15,905 nucleotides of DNA from Tardiphaga sp. (GTDB lineage: Bacteria > Pseudomonadota > Alphaproteobacteria > Rhizobiales > Xanthobacteraceae), in assembly GCA_014377915.1 (NCBI GenBank), contig JACMOT010000352.1:1-15905 (forward strand), written 5' to 3'. The notes under the pieces were generated by a model. It had not been told where the DNA came from. It worked only from the letters and a program-made list of their open reading frames with translations, and did not search any database. The translations under genes were made by a program, and so were the position numbers. How positions within the stretch are numbered: the stretch's first letter is position 1; each line of letters begins with the position of its first letter. This document shows positions 1-7,088 of the stretch, piece by piece.

Positions 1-1359
1 CGCGACCAGCACCAGCGCAATCGCGATGATCGGACCGGTAACCTCGCGCATCGCCTGATAGGCGGCGTCCTTCGGCGACAGGCCCTTCTCGATATTTCGC
101 TCGACGTTTTCCACCACGACGATGGCGTCGTCGACCACGATGGCGATGGCCAGCACCAGACCGAACAAAGTCAGCGCGTTGATCGAGAAACCGAACACGT
201 GCATGACCGCGAAAGTACCGACGATCGATACCGGTACCGCGATCAGCGGGATGATCGAGGCGCGCCAGGTCTGCAGGAACAGGATGACGACCAGCACCAC
301 CAGTGCCACTGCTTCCAGCAGCGTGTGGATCACGGCCTCGATCGAGGCGCGCACGAACTGGGTGGGATCGTAGACGATGCTGTAGTCCATGCCGTCCGGC
401 ATGTTCGCCTTCAGCTCGACCATCGCCTTGCGGACATTATCGGAGATCTGGATGGCGTTGGAGCCCGGCGACTGGAAGATCGGGATTGCCACCGCGGACT
501 TGTTGTTGAGCAGCGAGCGCAGCGAATAATCGGCGGCGCCGAGTTCGATCCGGGCGACGTCGCGCAATCGCGTCACTTCGCCATTGCTGCCATTCTTGAC
601 AATGATCTCGCCGAATTCTTCCTCGGTCTGCAGCCGGCCCTGGGCGTTGATTGAGAGCTGCAAATCGAGCCCGGTATCATTCGGCGAGGCGCCGACCACG
701 CCGGCGGCGGCCTGCACGTTCTGGGCACGGATCTCCTTGACCACATCGCCCGGCGACAGCCCACGCTCGGCGACCTTTTGCGGGTCGAGCCAGATCCGCA
801 TCGAATAGTCGCCGGAGCCGAACAGCTGCACCTGACCGACGCCTTCGAGCCGCGCGAGACGATCCTTGACGTTGAGCACGGCGTAGTTGCGCAAATACGT
901 CATGTCGTAGCGGTCGTTCGGCGACAGCAGATGCACCACCATGGTCAGGTCGGGCGCGCTCTTGATGGTGGTGACGCCCAGCGTGCGGACTTCCTGCGGC
1001 AGCCGCGGCTCGGCCTGCGACACCCGGTTCTGCACCAGCTGCTGCGCCTTGTCGGGGTCGGTGCCGAGCCGGAAGGTGACGTTCAGCGTCATCAACCCGT
1101 CGGTGGTGGCCTGGCTGCTCATATAGAGCATGCCTTCGACGCCGTTGATCTGCTCCTCGATCGGCGTGGCGACCGTCTCTGCTATCACCTTCGGATTCGC
1201 GCCCGGGTAGGTCGCGCGTACCACCACGGTGGGCGGCGCCACTTCCGGATATTCCGAAATCGGCAGTAACGGCAACGACAACAGGCCGGCCAGGAAGATC
1301 AGGGTCGACAGCACGCCGGCGAAGATCGGGCGATCGATGAAGAATTTCGAGAAGTTCAT
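1..1359 (-). CDS. RND multidrug efflux pump, inner-membrane permease (HAE1/AcrB family), truncated by the left window edge
   Basis: The frame is open from an ATG at 1359 to base 1, giving the first 453 residues of a protein family that usually has about 1,050. The N-terminus (MNFSKFFIDRPIFAGVLS, TM1 near residues 10-30) is typical of AcrB/MexB/BepE pumps. It is followed by porter-domain sequence (ISEYPEVAPPTVVV, YPGANPKVI, VEGMLYMSS) and then TM2-TM4 from about residue 340. TM4 carries the adjacent aspartates D410 and D411 (VDDAIVVVENVER), equivalent to the AcrB proton-relay pair, so the visible part looks functional. Family role: proton-driven export of hydrophobic drugs or other toxic compounds from the periplasm and inner membrane through an outer-membrane channel. 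It lies 130 nt downstream of the adaptor gene on the same strand and is presumably co-transcribed with it. The Shine-Dalgarno sequence is weak. The actual substrates cannot be read from sequence. Confidence 0.95.
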   Translation of the reverse strand, partial: MNFSKFFIDRPIFAGVLSTLIFLAGLLSLPLLPISEYPEVAPPTVVVRATYPGANPKVIAETVATPIEEQINGVEGMLYMSSQATTDGLMTLNVTFRLGTDPDKAQQLVQNRVSQAEPRLPQEVRTLGVTTIKSAPDLTMVVHLLSPNDRYDMTYLRNYAVLNVKDRLARLEGVGQVQLFGSGDYSMRIWLDPQKVAERGLSPGDVVKEIRAQNVQAAAGVVGASPNDTGLDLQLSINAQGRLQTEEEFGEIIVKNGSNGEVTRLRDVARIELGAADYSLRSLLNNKSAVAIPIFQSPGSNAIQISDNVRKAMVELKANMPDGMDYSIVYDPTQFVRASIEAVIHTLLEAVALVVLVVILFLQTWRASIIPLIAVPVSIVGTFAVMHVFGFSINALTLFGLVLAIAIVVDDAIVVVENVERNIEKGLSPKDAAYQAMREVTGPIIAIALVLVA

Positions 1360-1404
1360 GGCGCGGTCTCGTCGGTCACAGAAGCTTCAGGGCGCAAGGC
1401 TCCT

Positions 1405-1430
1405 CGCGCGGTCGGGGCATCGACCGCGCG
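1405..1430 (-). other. Perfect 10-bp GC-rich hairpin between adaptor and pump genes
   Basis: CGCGCGGTCG (1405-1414) and CGACCGCGCG (1421-1430) are exact reverse complements around a 6-nt loop. A second small hairpin, GGGCG/CGCCC with a 3-nt loop at 1478-1490, touches the adaptor stop codon. Neither is followed by a T-run on the transcribed strand. A role as an mRNA-processing or stability element, or as a partial attenuator between adaptor and pump, is more likely than full termination. Function is inferred; only the symmetry is seen. Confidence 0.4.
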
Positions 1431-1489
1431 GGGACGTTCGGGCAGTTGGAGGTTGGCCCTGTCCGCCTTCGTGGACCGGGCGTCGCGCC

Positions 1490-2710
1490 CTATTTGGCGC
1501 TGGCGACGCTGGTCTTGCTGCCAGTATTGGAAACCGAGTCCATCGCCACGATTTCCGGCTTGATCAGCGCGCCCGGCCGCACCCTCTGCAGGCCATTGAC
1601 GACGATGCGCTCGCCGGCCTTCAGCCCGCCGAGGATGACGCGCTGGCCATTGACCGAGACGCCAAGCGCGACCTCGCGGTATTCCGCCTTGTTCTGGGCA
1701 TCGACAACCATGACATATTTCTTGTTCTGGTCGGTGCCGACCGCGCGTTCGCTCACCAGCAAGGTCGGCTCGGCCTTCGGCTGGCCCATCGTGAGACGGG
1801 CGAACTGGCCCGGCATCAGCCGGCCGTCGGAATTGTCGAACACCGCACGTACCCGCACGGTGCCGCTCTTGGCATCGACCTGGTTATCGATGAATTGCAT
1901 GTGACCCTTGATCGGCGTGCCGTCGGAAGTCACGGTGCCCATCTGCACCGGGATGCGGTCGATATCGGCGGGGGTCTTCTCATCCGCCAGAGTCTTCAGC
2001 GCGCGGGTCACGACCTGCTCGTCGGCATTGAAGCTGGCATAGATCGGGTTGATCGATACCAGCGTGGTGAGCACCGGCGCGCCGGGACCAGCGGCGATCA
2101 GATTGCCGACGGTGAATTCCACCTTGCCGACACGGCCGGACACCGGCGCGCGGACTTCGGTGTAGCTGAGGTTCAGTTTGGCGGTCTGTAGCGCGGCTTC
2201 GGCGGCCTTCAGATTGGCCTCCGCCTCGCGAAACCCGTTGATGCGGGTGTCGAGATCTTTTTGCGAGATCCAGCGCGAATCCGAAAGCTGCTGGCCGCGG
2301 TCGAACTCGTTTTTGGTCAGCACGAGACGCGCCTTGGCGGCGGCAACCTGACCGTCGGCACGCGCCACATCGGCGGCGTACAGCGCCGGATCGATCAGCA
2401 CCAGCAGGTCGTCCTTGTTGACCAGCGCGCCCTCGCGAAAATGGATTTCCTGAATCGCGCCGGCCACGCGGGAGCGGATCTCGACGCGTTCGACCGCTTC
2501 CAGCCGCCCGGAAAATTCATCCGACGGCGCGGTCTCGCTGGCGGTGACGACGGCCACCGAGGCAGAAAGCGCCGGGGGCGCTGCGGCCGTGACGGGATCG
2601 GCCTTGGCGGTGCCATTCCACTCTGCCAGCACCATCGCCCCACCGACAGCCAGCACGGCGACAATCGCAGCGGAAGCCATCAAGCGATTGTTTTCATTCA
2701 TCTTACTCAT
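1490..2710 (-). CDS. RND efflux periplasmic adaptor (membrane fusion protein, AcrA/MexA/HlyD family)
   Basis: The protein has 406 residues from the ATG at 2710 (MSKMNENN). An upstream in-frame ATG at 2770 exists, but its 20 extra residues are unlike a signal region and run into the intergenic promoter area. An N-terminal hydrophobic segment (about residues 11-28, AIVAVLAVGGAMVLA) has no lipobox cysteine, so this adaptor is probably anchored by the membrane helix rather than by lipid as in AcrA. Domain order is typical: first lipoyl half (RVAGAIQEIHFREGALV), alpha-hairpin coiled coil, second lipoyl half (APVSGRVGKVEFTVGNLI), beta-barrel (INPIYASFNADE) and membrane-proximal domain. Family role: bridges the inner-membrane RND pump to the outer-membrane channel. 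It is the first gene of the efflux operon and is divergent from the TetR gene, which is its likely repressor. Confidence 0.94.
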   Translation of the reverse strand: MSKMNENNRLMASAAIVAVLAVGGAMVLAEWNGTAKADPVTAAAPPALSASVAVVTASETAPSDEFSGRLEAVERVEIRSRVAGAIQEIHFREGALVNKDDLLVLIDPALYAADVARADGQVAAAKARLVLTKNEFDRGQQLSDSRWISQKDLDTRINGFREAEANLKAAEAALQTAKLNLSYTEVRAPVSGRVGKVEFTVGNLIAAGPGAPVLTTLVSINPIYASFNADEQVVTRALKTLADEKTPADIDRIPVQMGTVTSDGTPIKGHMQFIDNQVDAKSGTVRVRAVFDNSDGRLMPGQFARLTMGQPKAEPTLLVSERAVGTDQNKKYVMVVDAQNKAEYREVALGVSVNGQRVILGGLKAGERIVVNGLQRVRPGALIKPEIVAMDSVSNTGSKTSVASAK

Positions 2711-2828
2711 GTCGAACCCCGATATTTCCGATCCGGACCGCAGTCCCGATCCAGACGGTAATGGCCGCAAGGGCCGCCCCGATCCACCCGAAAACAGTTA
2801 CGCTGCAACGCACACATTCGTAACGTTC

Positions 2829-2860
2829 GGTATAGATGGTCTATCGACATCCGCTGTCAA
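2829..2860 (-). promoter_or_regulatory. Candidate efflux-operon promoter with an embedded operator palindrome
   Basis: Read on the minus strand, TTGACA (plus bases 2855-2860) is a consensus -35. A TATACC-like -10 lies at plus bases 2829-2834, with a long spacer of 20 nt; a poorer hexamer ATCTAT sits at the usual 17 nt. The spacer holds ATAGA-TGG-TCTAT (2832-2844), a 5-bp inverted repeat overlapping the -10. This is where a TetR-type repressor would block polymerase. The region lies between the divergent adaptor and TetR genes, so one operator could control both. TetR operators are usually longer than 5+5, so the palindrome may be only the core of the site. Confidence 0.35.
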
Positions 2861-2902
2861 GAGACATATCTAACGAAAGGTATGAAACTCGATATTGCTT
2901 TT

Positions 2903-2910
2903 GGAGGAGA
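2903..2910 (+). promoter_or_regulatory. Ribosome binding site that fixes the TetR start
   Basis: GGAGGAGA lies 4 nt before the ATG at 2915. It favours that start over an in-frame ATG at 2882, which has no comparable site and would add 11 residues before the conserved GRPREF beginning of the protein. Confidence 0.7.
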
Positions 2911-2914
2911 CGTT

Positions 2915-3502
2915 ATGGCCTTGGGCCGCCCGCGCGAATTCAGCTGCGACAAGGCGCTCGACCAGGCGCTGCAGGTGTTCTGGCGCAAGGGCTATGAGGG
3001 AGCATCGATGGCCGACCTCACCGCCGCGATGGGCATCACCAAGCCCAGCCTCTATGCCGCTTTCGGCAACAAGGAAGAATTGTTTCGCAAGGCGCTCGAC
3101 CGCTATGTCGATGGACCGGGCGGTTATTTTCAGGAGGCCCTGAGCAAACCCACCGCGCGCGAAGTGGTCTCCCATGTGCTGTATGAAGCGGCCGATGCGC
3201 TGACCAATCCGGACAATCCAGGCTGCCTGGCCGTCCAGGGCGCGCTCAGTTGCGGCGCCGCCGCGGAGACCATCAAACAGGAATTGATGGCGCGCCGTGC
3301 CAAGGGCGAAAGCGATCTGCGGGAGCGCTTCTTGCGGGCGCAGGCCGAAGGTGACCTGCCGGGCGACTCAGACGCCGCTGATCTGGCGCGCTATGTTTCG
3401 ACGATGTTGCAGGGCATGGCGGTGCAAGCCGCCGGCGGCGCCGACCACGGGCAATTGCGCCGCATTGCCGACATGACGATGCGGAGCTGGCCGCCGGTCT
3501 AA
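2915..3502 (+). CDS. TetR/AcrR-family transcriptional repressor, likely regulator of the adjacent efflux operon
   Basis: The protein has 195 residues. The N-terminal TetR DNA-binding domain is clear: GRPREF start, helix-turn-helix at about residues 31-53 (SMADLTAAMGITKPSLYAAFG), then NKEELFRKAL. The C-terminal ligand-binding and dimerisation half is alpha-helical and divergent, with GCLAVQGAL and a LARYVSTMLQGMAVQA region typical of TetR proteins next to RND pumps. It is divergent from the adaptor gene with about 200 nt between starts, the standard layout for local repression relieved by a pump substrate. Regulation of the neighbour is inferred from this layout. A strong Shine-Dalgarno sequence supports the chosen start. 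Confidence 0.93.
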   Translation: MALGRPREFSCDKALDQALQVFWRKGYEGASMADLTAAMGITKPSLYAAFGNKEELFRKALDRYVDGPGGYFQEALSKPTAREVVSHVLYEAADALTNPDNPGCLAVQGALSCGAAAETIKQELMARRAKGESDLRERFLRAQAEGDLPGDSDAADLARYVSTMLQGMAVQAAGGADHGQLRRIADMTMRSWPPV

Positions 3503-3610
3503 GCCATCGGCTCGAACGCGATTATGTTGATGGCGCGTCTCTTGCAGCGAGAACCGACAGGTCCACCACCGCGATCCCGCTGCACCGGCGACCTGACGGA
3601 AGATATCGTT

Positions 3611-4555
3611 ATGGAGTTGAAGTGGCTCGAAGACTTTCTGAGTCTGGCCGCGACGCAGAGTTTTTCGCGGTCGGCCCATGAACGCCATGTGACGCAGTCG
3701 GCGTTGAGCCGCCGCATCCGGCAGCTCGAGAACTGGTTGTGCGTTCCGCTGTTCGATCGCAGCACCTATCCCGTCCGCGTCACCGCCGAAGGCAAGGCGT
3801 TTCTGCCCAAGGCCACCGAACTGGTCGGCTTGGTACACAGCGCGCGCCGCGATATCCGGCACCAGCACGCCGTGACGGCGGAAGTGCTGACCTTCGCCAC
3901 TTTGAACACGCTGGCGCTGACGTTCTTCCCGGACTGGATCCGCCGGCTGGAGGGCCGCGGCCATCTGTTCAAGACCCATTTCGGCGAGCAGCGCTCATCC
4001 TTCGCGGGAAAGGTGTCGATGTTGCTCGATGGCGAGAGCGACTTCTTCCTGACCTATGCGCATCCAAACGTCCCGACCCATATCGACCCGGAACGCTTCT
4101 CGTATCGCTGTCTCGGCACCGAAGCGGCGATCCCGGTCTCGGTTCCAGATGCAAACGGCAATGCCGTCCACGCGCTTTGCCCGTCAGCTCCTGCGATTGC
4201 CTATCTGAGTTACGGCACCGGCTCGTTTTTCGGGCGTGGGCTGGTGAAACTGCTGGCGGAACGCCCCCTGCCCCTGACCACGGTCTATGAGAACGCGATG
4301 TCGGCCGGCCTCAAGGCGATGGCGCTCGCGGGCTGCGGCGTCGGCTGGATTCCCGAAAGCCTGGTCGGCGAGGAATTGAAATCCGGCCAGCTGGTGGTCG
4401 CCGGCGATGCCTCCTGGCATTTGCCGACCGAGATCCGGCTGTACCGCGCCAGCGGCCGTTGCCGCCCCGCGGTCGAGCGTTTCTGGGCAGCGATCGACGA
4501 TGTCGATCAGCGCGTCGAAAACCACCCGTCATTGTCGATCGCCGGCGCCGCCTGA
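3611..4555 (+). CDS. LysR-family transcriptional regulator, HypT/YjiE-like
   Basis: The protein has 314 residues from the ATG at 3611, preceded by ACGGAAG about 8 nt upstream. The frame is open to an ATG at 3524, but residues before MELKWLEDF are not LysR-like. The winged helix-turn-helix covers residues 1-60 (WLEDFLSLAATQSFSRSA, TQSALSRRIRQLE, LFDRS, VTAEGKAFL). The substrate-binding domain spans about residues 85-305. Segments such as LTFATLNTLALTFFPDWI, SAGLKAMALAGCGVGWIPE, SGQLVV and AVERFWAAI resemble E. coli HypT (YjiE), as judged from memory without an alignment. HypT itself responds to hypochlorite; that role should not be transferred here. It is convergent with the amide-uptake operon and separated from it by repeats, so regulation of that operon is plausible but unproven. 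No LysR gene sits at the operon's own promoter end. Confidence 0.9.
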   Translation: MELKWLEDFLSLAATQSFSRSAHERHVTQSALSRRIRQLENWLCVPLFDRSTYPVRVTAEGKAFLPKATELVGLVHSARRDIRHQHAVTAEVLTFATLNTLALTFFPDWIRRLEGRGHLFKTHFGEQRSSFAGKVSMLLDGESDFFLTYAHPNVPTHIDPERFSYRCLGTEAAIPVSVPDANGNAVHALCPSAPAIAYLSYGTGSFFGRGLVKLLAERPLPLTTVYENAMSAGLKAMALAGCGVGWIPESLVGEELKSGQLVVAGDASWHLPTEIRLYRASGRCRPAVERFWAAIDDVDQRVENHPSLSIAGAA

Positions 4556-4569
4556 AACACCTGGCGTAA

Positions 4570-4599
4570 GATGGGTATAGCGTCTTCGCGAAACCCATC
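4570..4599 (+). repeat. Palindromic dispersed-type repeat, copy 1
   Basis: GATGGGT (4570-4576) and ACCCATC (4593-4599) pair as a 7-bp stem, with an inner GCG-TCTT-CGC helix. Very similar short elements of the form GTAGGATGGGT...ACCCATC are, to my knowledge, scattered between genes in Bradyrhizobium and relatives. This copy is inverted relative to copy 2, 20 nt downstream. Confidence 0.65.
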
Positions 4600-4619
4600 A
4601 CTCCCGCGCGCCAAATGTT

Positions 4620-4658
4620 GATGGGTGTCGCTAAGCGCTCAACCCATCCTACTTTTTT
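4620..4658 (+). terminator. Palindromic repeat copy 2 with T-run; likely terminator of the LysR gene
   Basis: GATGGGT (4620-4626) pairs with ACCCATC (4642-4648), and an inner CGC-TAA-GCG adds a second short helix. It is followed after 4 nt by six T residues (4653-4658), giving a hairpin-plus-T-run on the plus strand about 65 nt past the LysR stop. The T-run ends inside the stop codon of the convergent PrpD gene. It is the inverted partner of copy 1, sharing the GTAGGATGGGT form on the minus strand. Confidence 0.5.
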
Positions 4659-6004
4659 CAGCCAAACATCGGCGCCAGGAAATTCAGATCAGGCTGCGCG
4701 TCGAGCCGCATCAGATTGTCGTAAAGCACATAAGTTGTGTCGCCCCCCAGCCGCTCGCAACAATCGGCGAATTTCGCCGCGCGATCGCGATCGTCGAAGG
4801 GATCGGCGATGCTGCCTTTGGCGTGCAGCCGTTCGGCCTGCAACACGGTGCCATCCCTGAGCCAGATGACGACCTGATGCGGCAGCCGCCGGCCTGCGCG
4901 TTCCTGCTCGCGACTGTGCGCGGTCATGTTGGTGAGCGTCAGCAGCGCCCGGATCTCCGGCCGCGCGATCTGCGCCAGGGTGAAATCCGCGAGGCTGAGC
5001 CGCTCTTGTTGTAGCGCCAGCGCGACGCAATATTGCATCGAGAACCGCGCCTGCATCTCGTCCTGCGGATCGGGATAACAAAGGTTGCGCGCATTGGCGA
5101 TGCCGACGACGCACTCGATCGATACTACGTCGCCAGCGCTGAATCCATGACGCGCGCGCAAATCCAGCACCATGTCGACGACATAGTGTGTCGAGCCGCA
5201 GCACGGATGTCGCTTCGGAATCACGCCATGGCCTTCGATCGTCAATGGCCGAGCGAGTGTCATGTCGTCCCAGCCCTTCGCATCCGGCCCGCCGAACAGA
5301 TCGCGAAAGCCTTGCGGCGCTTCGAGGATATCGAGCCGGCCGGTCAGCCCGGCGCCGCCCAGCGCCGCCGCCTCGACGGCATTGCGCGCCGCCATGCCGG
5401 CGTGAAACGGCTTGGCTGGTGTACCGAACTGCCCCTTGATGCCGGCCGCCGAACTCACCGCCATGCTCATCGCCCGCGCCGTTGCGGCCGCGTCAAACCC
5501 GAGCAGCCGCGACACGCCAGCCGCGGTGCCGATCGCGCCACAGGTCGAGGTCGAGTGCCAGCCCACCGTATAATGCGCGGGATTGACGCCGAGGCCGATG
5601 GCCGCCTGCGCTTCCAGCCCGACGAGGTAGGCGTCCACCAGCGCGCGGCCGCTGACGGCGAGCGGTGCGGCAGCCGCGAGCAGCGCCGGCACCAGCACCG
5701 CCGAAGCATGGCTGTAAGCGGGTTGAAAATTGTCATCATAATCGAGCGCATGCGCGGCGGTGCCATTGACCAGCGCCGCGATGGCCGCCGGCGCCCGGCC
5801 GCCGCCGATCACCGGGCTGTCACCCGCGGCCGAGATCTGCGCGCCGACGGCGCGGCGCAGCGCCCGGGTCGAGAAATCATCGACGCCCGCGACCATGCAG
5901 CCGATCGTATCGGCAATCGCGTCGATGGCGCGGCGACGCGCGCGCGGCGGAAAGTCATTCGCCCCATGGCTCCAGCCGGCGATGGTTTCGATGGCACTGC
6001 TCAT
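4658..6004 (-). CDS. MmgE/PrpD-family protein
   Basis: The protein has 448 residues, the normal length for the family. The start is supported by CGGAGAG about 4 nt upstream of the ATG at 6004. Family features include the helical N-terminus with DAIADTIGCMVAG, GTAAHALDYDD, ASAVLVPALLAAA, WHSTSTCGAIGTAAG, FGTPAKPFHAGMAARN and KRHPCCGSTHYVVDM. Members include 2-methylcitrate dehydratase PrpD, cis-aconitate decarboxylase and iminodisuccinate epimerase, so the fold predicts dehydration, decarboxylation or epimerisation of a carboxylic acid but not which one. There are no propionate-pathway genes (prpB, prpC) beside it, which argues against 2-methylcitrate. It is the last gene of the operon, 33 nt after the serine hydrolase stop, so it probably acts on a product of the upstream hydrolases. 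Cytoplasmic; no signal peptide is visible. Confidence 0.9.
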   Translation of the reverse strand: MSSAIETIAGWSHGANDFPPRARRRAIDAIADTIGCMVAGVDDFSTRALRRAVGAQISAAGDSPVIGGGRAPAAIAALVNGTAAHALDYDDNFQPAYSHASAVLVPALLAAAAPLAVSGRALVDAYLVGLEAQAAIGLGVNPAHYTVGWHSTSTCGAIGTAAGVSRLLGFDAAATARAMSMAVSSAAGIKGQFGTPAKPFHAGMAARNAVEAAALGGAGLTGRLDILEAPQGFRDLFGGPDAKGWDDMTLARPLTIEGHGVIPKRHPCCGSTHYVVDMVLDLRARHGFSAGDVVSIECVVGIANARNLCYPDPQDEMQARFSMQYCVALALQQERLSLADFTLAQIARPEIRALLTLTNMTAHSREQERAGRRLPHQVVIWLRDGTVLQAERLHAKGSIADPFDDRDRAAKFADCCERLGGDTTYVLYDNLMRLDAQPDLNFLAPMFG

Positions 6005-6037
6005 GGTCTCTCCGAAAAGCGAAGGCGGTGCGCGGCG

Positions 6038-7078
6038 TCAGCGCCGGTTCACGGCGTGGCGGGCATTGAGGATCAGGCGAAGCAATTGGCCGAACTGGAA
6101 GCGGTCGACGACCCGGCCGGGAATGGCGGTGTCGACGCGGTGCACAACCACCAGATCGAGCGGCGGGATGACGACGAGGAAATGGCCGCCGCTGCCTTGC
6201 GCTGAAAAGCTGCCTTCCGGCTGCACCACACCGGGAAAGCCGGTGCCGGCTCGCGCCAGCCACCACATATATCCATAGGATCCGCGGGCGCCGGCGACGG
6301 AATAAGGCAGCACGCTGGTCGCCACCCAAGCGGCGGGGATCACCTGTCGCGGCCCCCAGCGGCCATCGCGCAGATACAGCAGGCCGAACCGTGCGAGGTC
6401 GCGGGTCGACATCGCGAACGGATAGGCGGGATGCTGCGAACACGCGTCCTGAACCATCCAGCCGTCCCGGTGTTCATCGTCGTGGCGGAAATCCTCCATG
6501 CCGAGTGGCCGCGCAATCGTGTCGCGGAAGGCATCATGAACGCCGCGGCCGGTGAGCTGCGCGAAGATCGTGCCCAACGCGTTGAAGTCCCAGTTGCTGT
6601 AGCACCATGCGGTGCCGGGCGGCTGCGAGTGCCGGGGCGGCTTGATCGCGCGCATCCACGGCGTCTCGTAGCCGGCGGGGTGATAGATGCCGGAGCGTGC
6701 CGTCAGCAGATCGTAGATGGTCGCCTTCTTCTCGACTGCGCTCAGCCCCTCGACGTCGTCGATCCCGAGCGCCTCCAGCGTCAGCGACAGATCGATGGTG
6801 CCGTCCTCAACATATGGCCCCATCAGCGCCGACAGAAAACTCTTGCGGATCGAGTGGCAGTTGTAGCGCCGGGTGATGTCACCCCAGCTCGCGACTTCGC
6901 GACCGCCTTGCACGATCATCATGGCGTCGGTGGCGATGCTGCCGGCATAATGGAAGGCGTCGTTGAGACGCTCCAGCGACCAGCCAGCCGCGGCGATATC
7001 GTCGATCATCGTCCATGAAGAAGCCGGCCAGCCTTCATCGTGACGGACCTCATCGACAGGAAAATCAATCGCCATCAT
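6038..7078 (-). CDS. Serine hydrolase, class C beta-lactamase fold, cytoplasmic
   Basis: The protein has 346 residues. The ATG at 7078 follows AGGAAGG, which lies directly after the stop of the preceding ATPase gene. Active-site motifs of the beta-lactamase/DD-peptidase/EstB superfamily are present: S76-I-R-K79 (SxxK nucleophile and base), Y160-S-N162 (YxN) and a GSGGHF segment at about 295-300 in the place of the KTG/HxG box. Flanking signatures are conserved (LLTARSGIYHP, ARPLGMEDF, STRDLARFGLLYLRDG, YGYMWW). The N-terminus has no signal peptide or membrane helix, so it should act on imported substrate in the cytoplasm and not in periplasmic antibiotic resistance or wall metabolism. Family members include esterases, amidases and peptidases; which one this is cannot be told. 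A second ATG one codon in is an equally possible start. Confidence 0.88.
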   Translation of the reverse strand: MMAIDFPVDEVRHDEGWPASSWTMIDDIAAAGWSLERLNDAFHYAGSIATDAMMIVQGGREVASWGDITRRYNCHSIRKSFLSALMGPYVEDGTIDLSLTLEALGIDDVEGLSAVEKKATIYDLLTARSGIYHPAGYETPWMRAIKPPRHSQPPGTAWCYSNWDFNALGTIFAQLTGRGVHDAFRDTIARPLGMEDFRHDDEHRDGWMVQDACSQHPAYPFAMSTRDLARFGLLYLRDGRWGPRQVIPAAWVATSVLPYSVAGARGSYGYMWWLARAGTGFPGVVQPEGSFSAQGSGGHFLVVIPPLDLVVVHRVDTAIPGRVVDRFQFGQLLRLILNARHAVNRR

Positions 7079-7088
7079 CGAGCCTTCC

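Noticed and set aside
1229..2191. Plus-strand 320-codon open frame
   Set aside because: It runs antisense through the pump start and the adaptor gene, both clearly coding on the minus strand.
5033..6205. Plus-strand 390-codon open frame
   Set aside because: It is antisense to the MmgE/PrpD and serine hydrolase genes and is rich in Arg/Ala/Asp/His without domain features.
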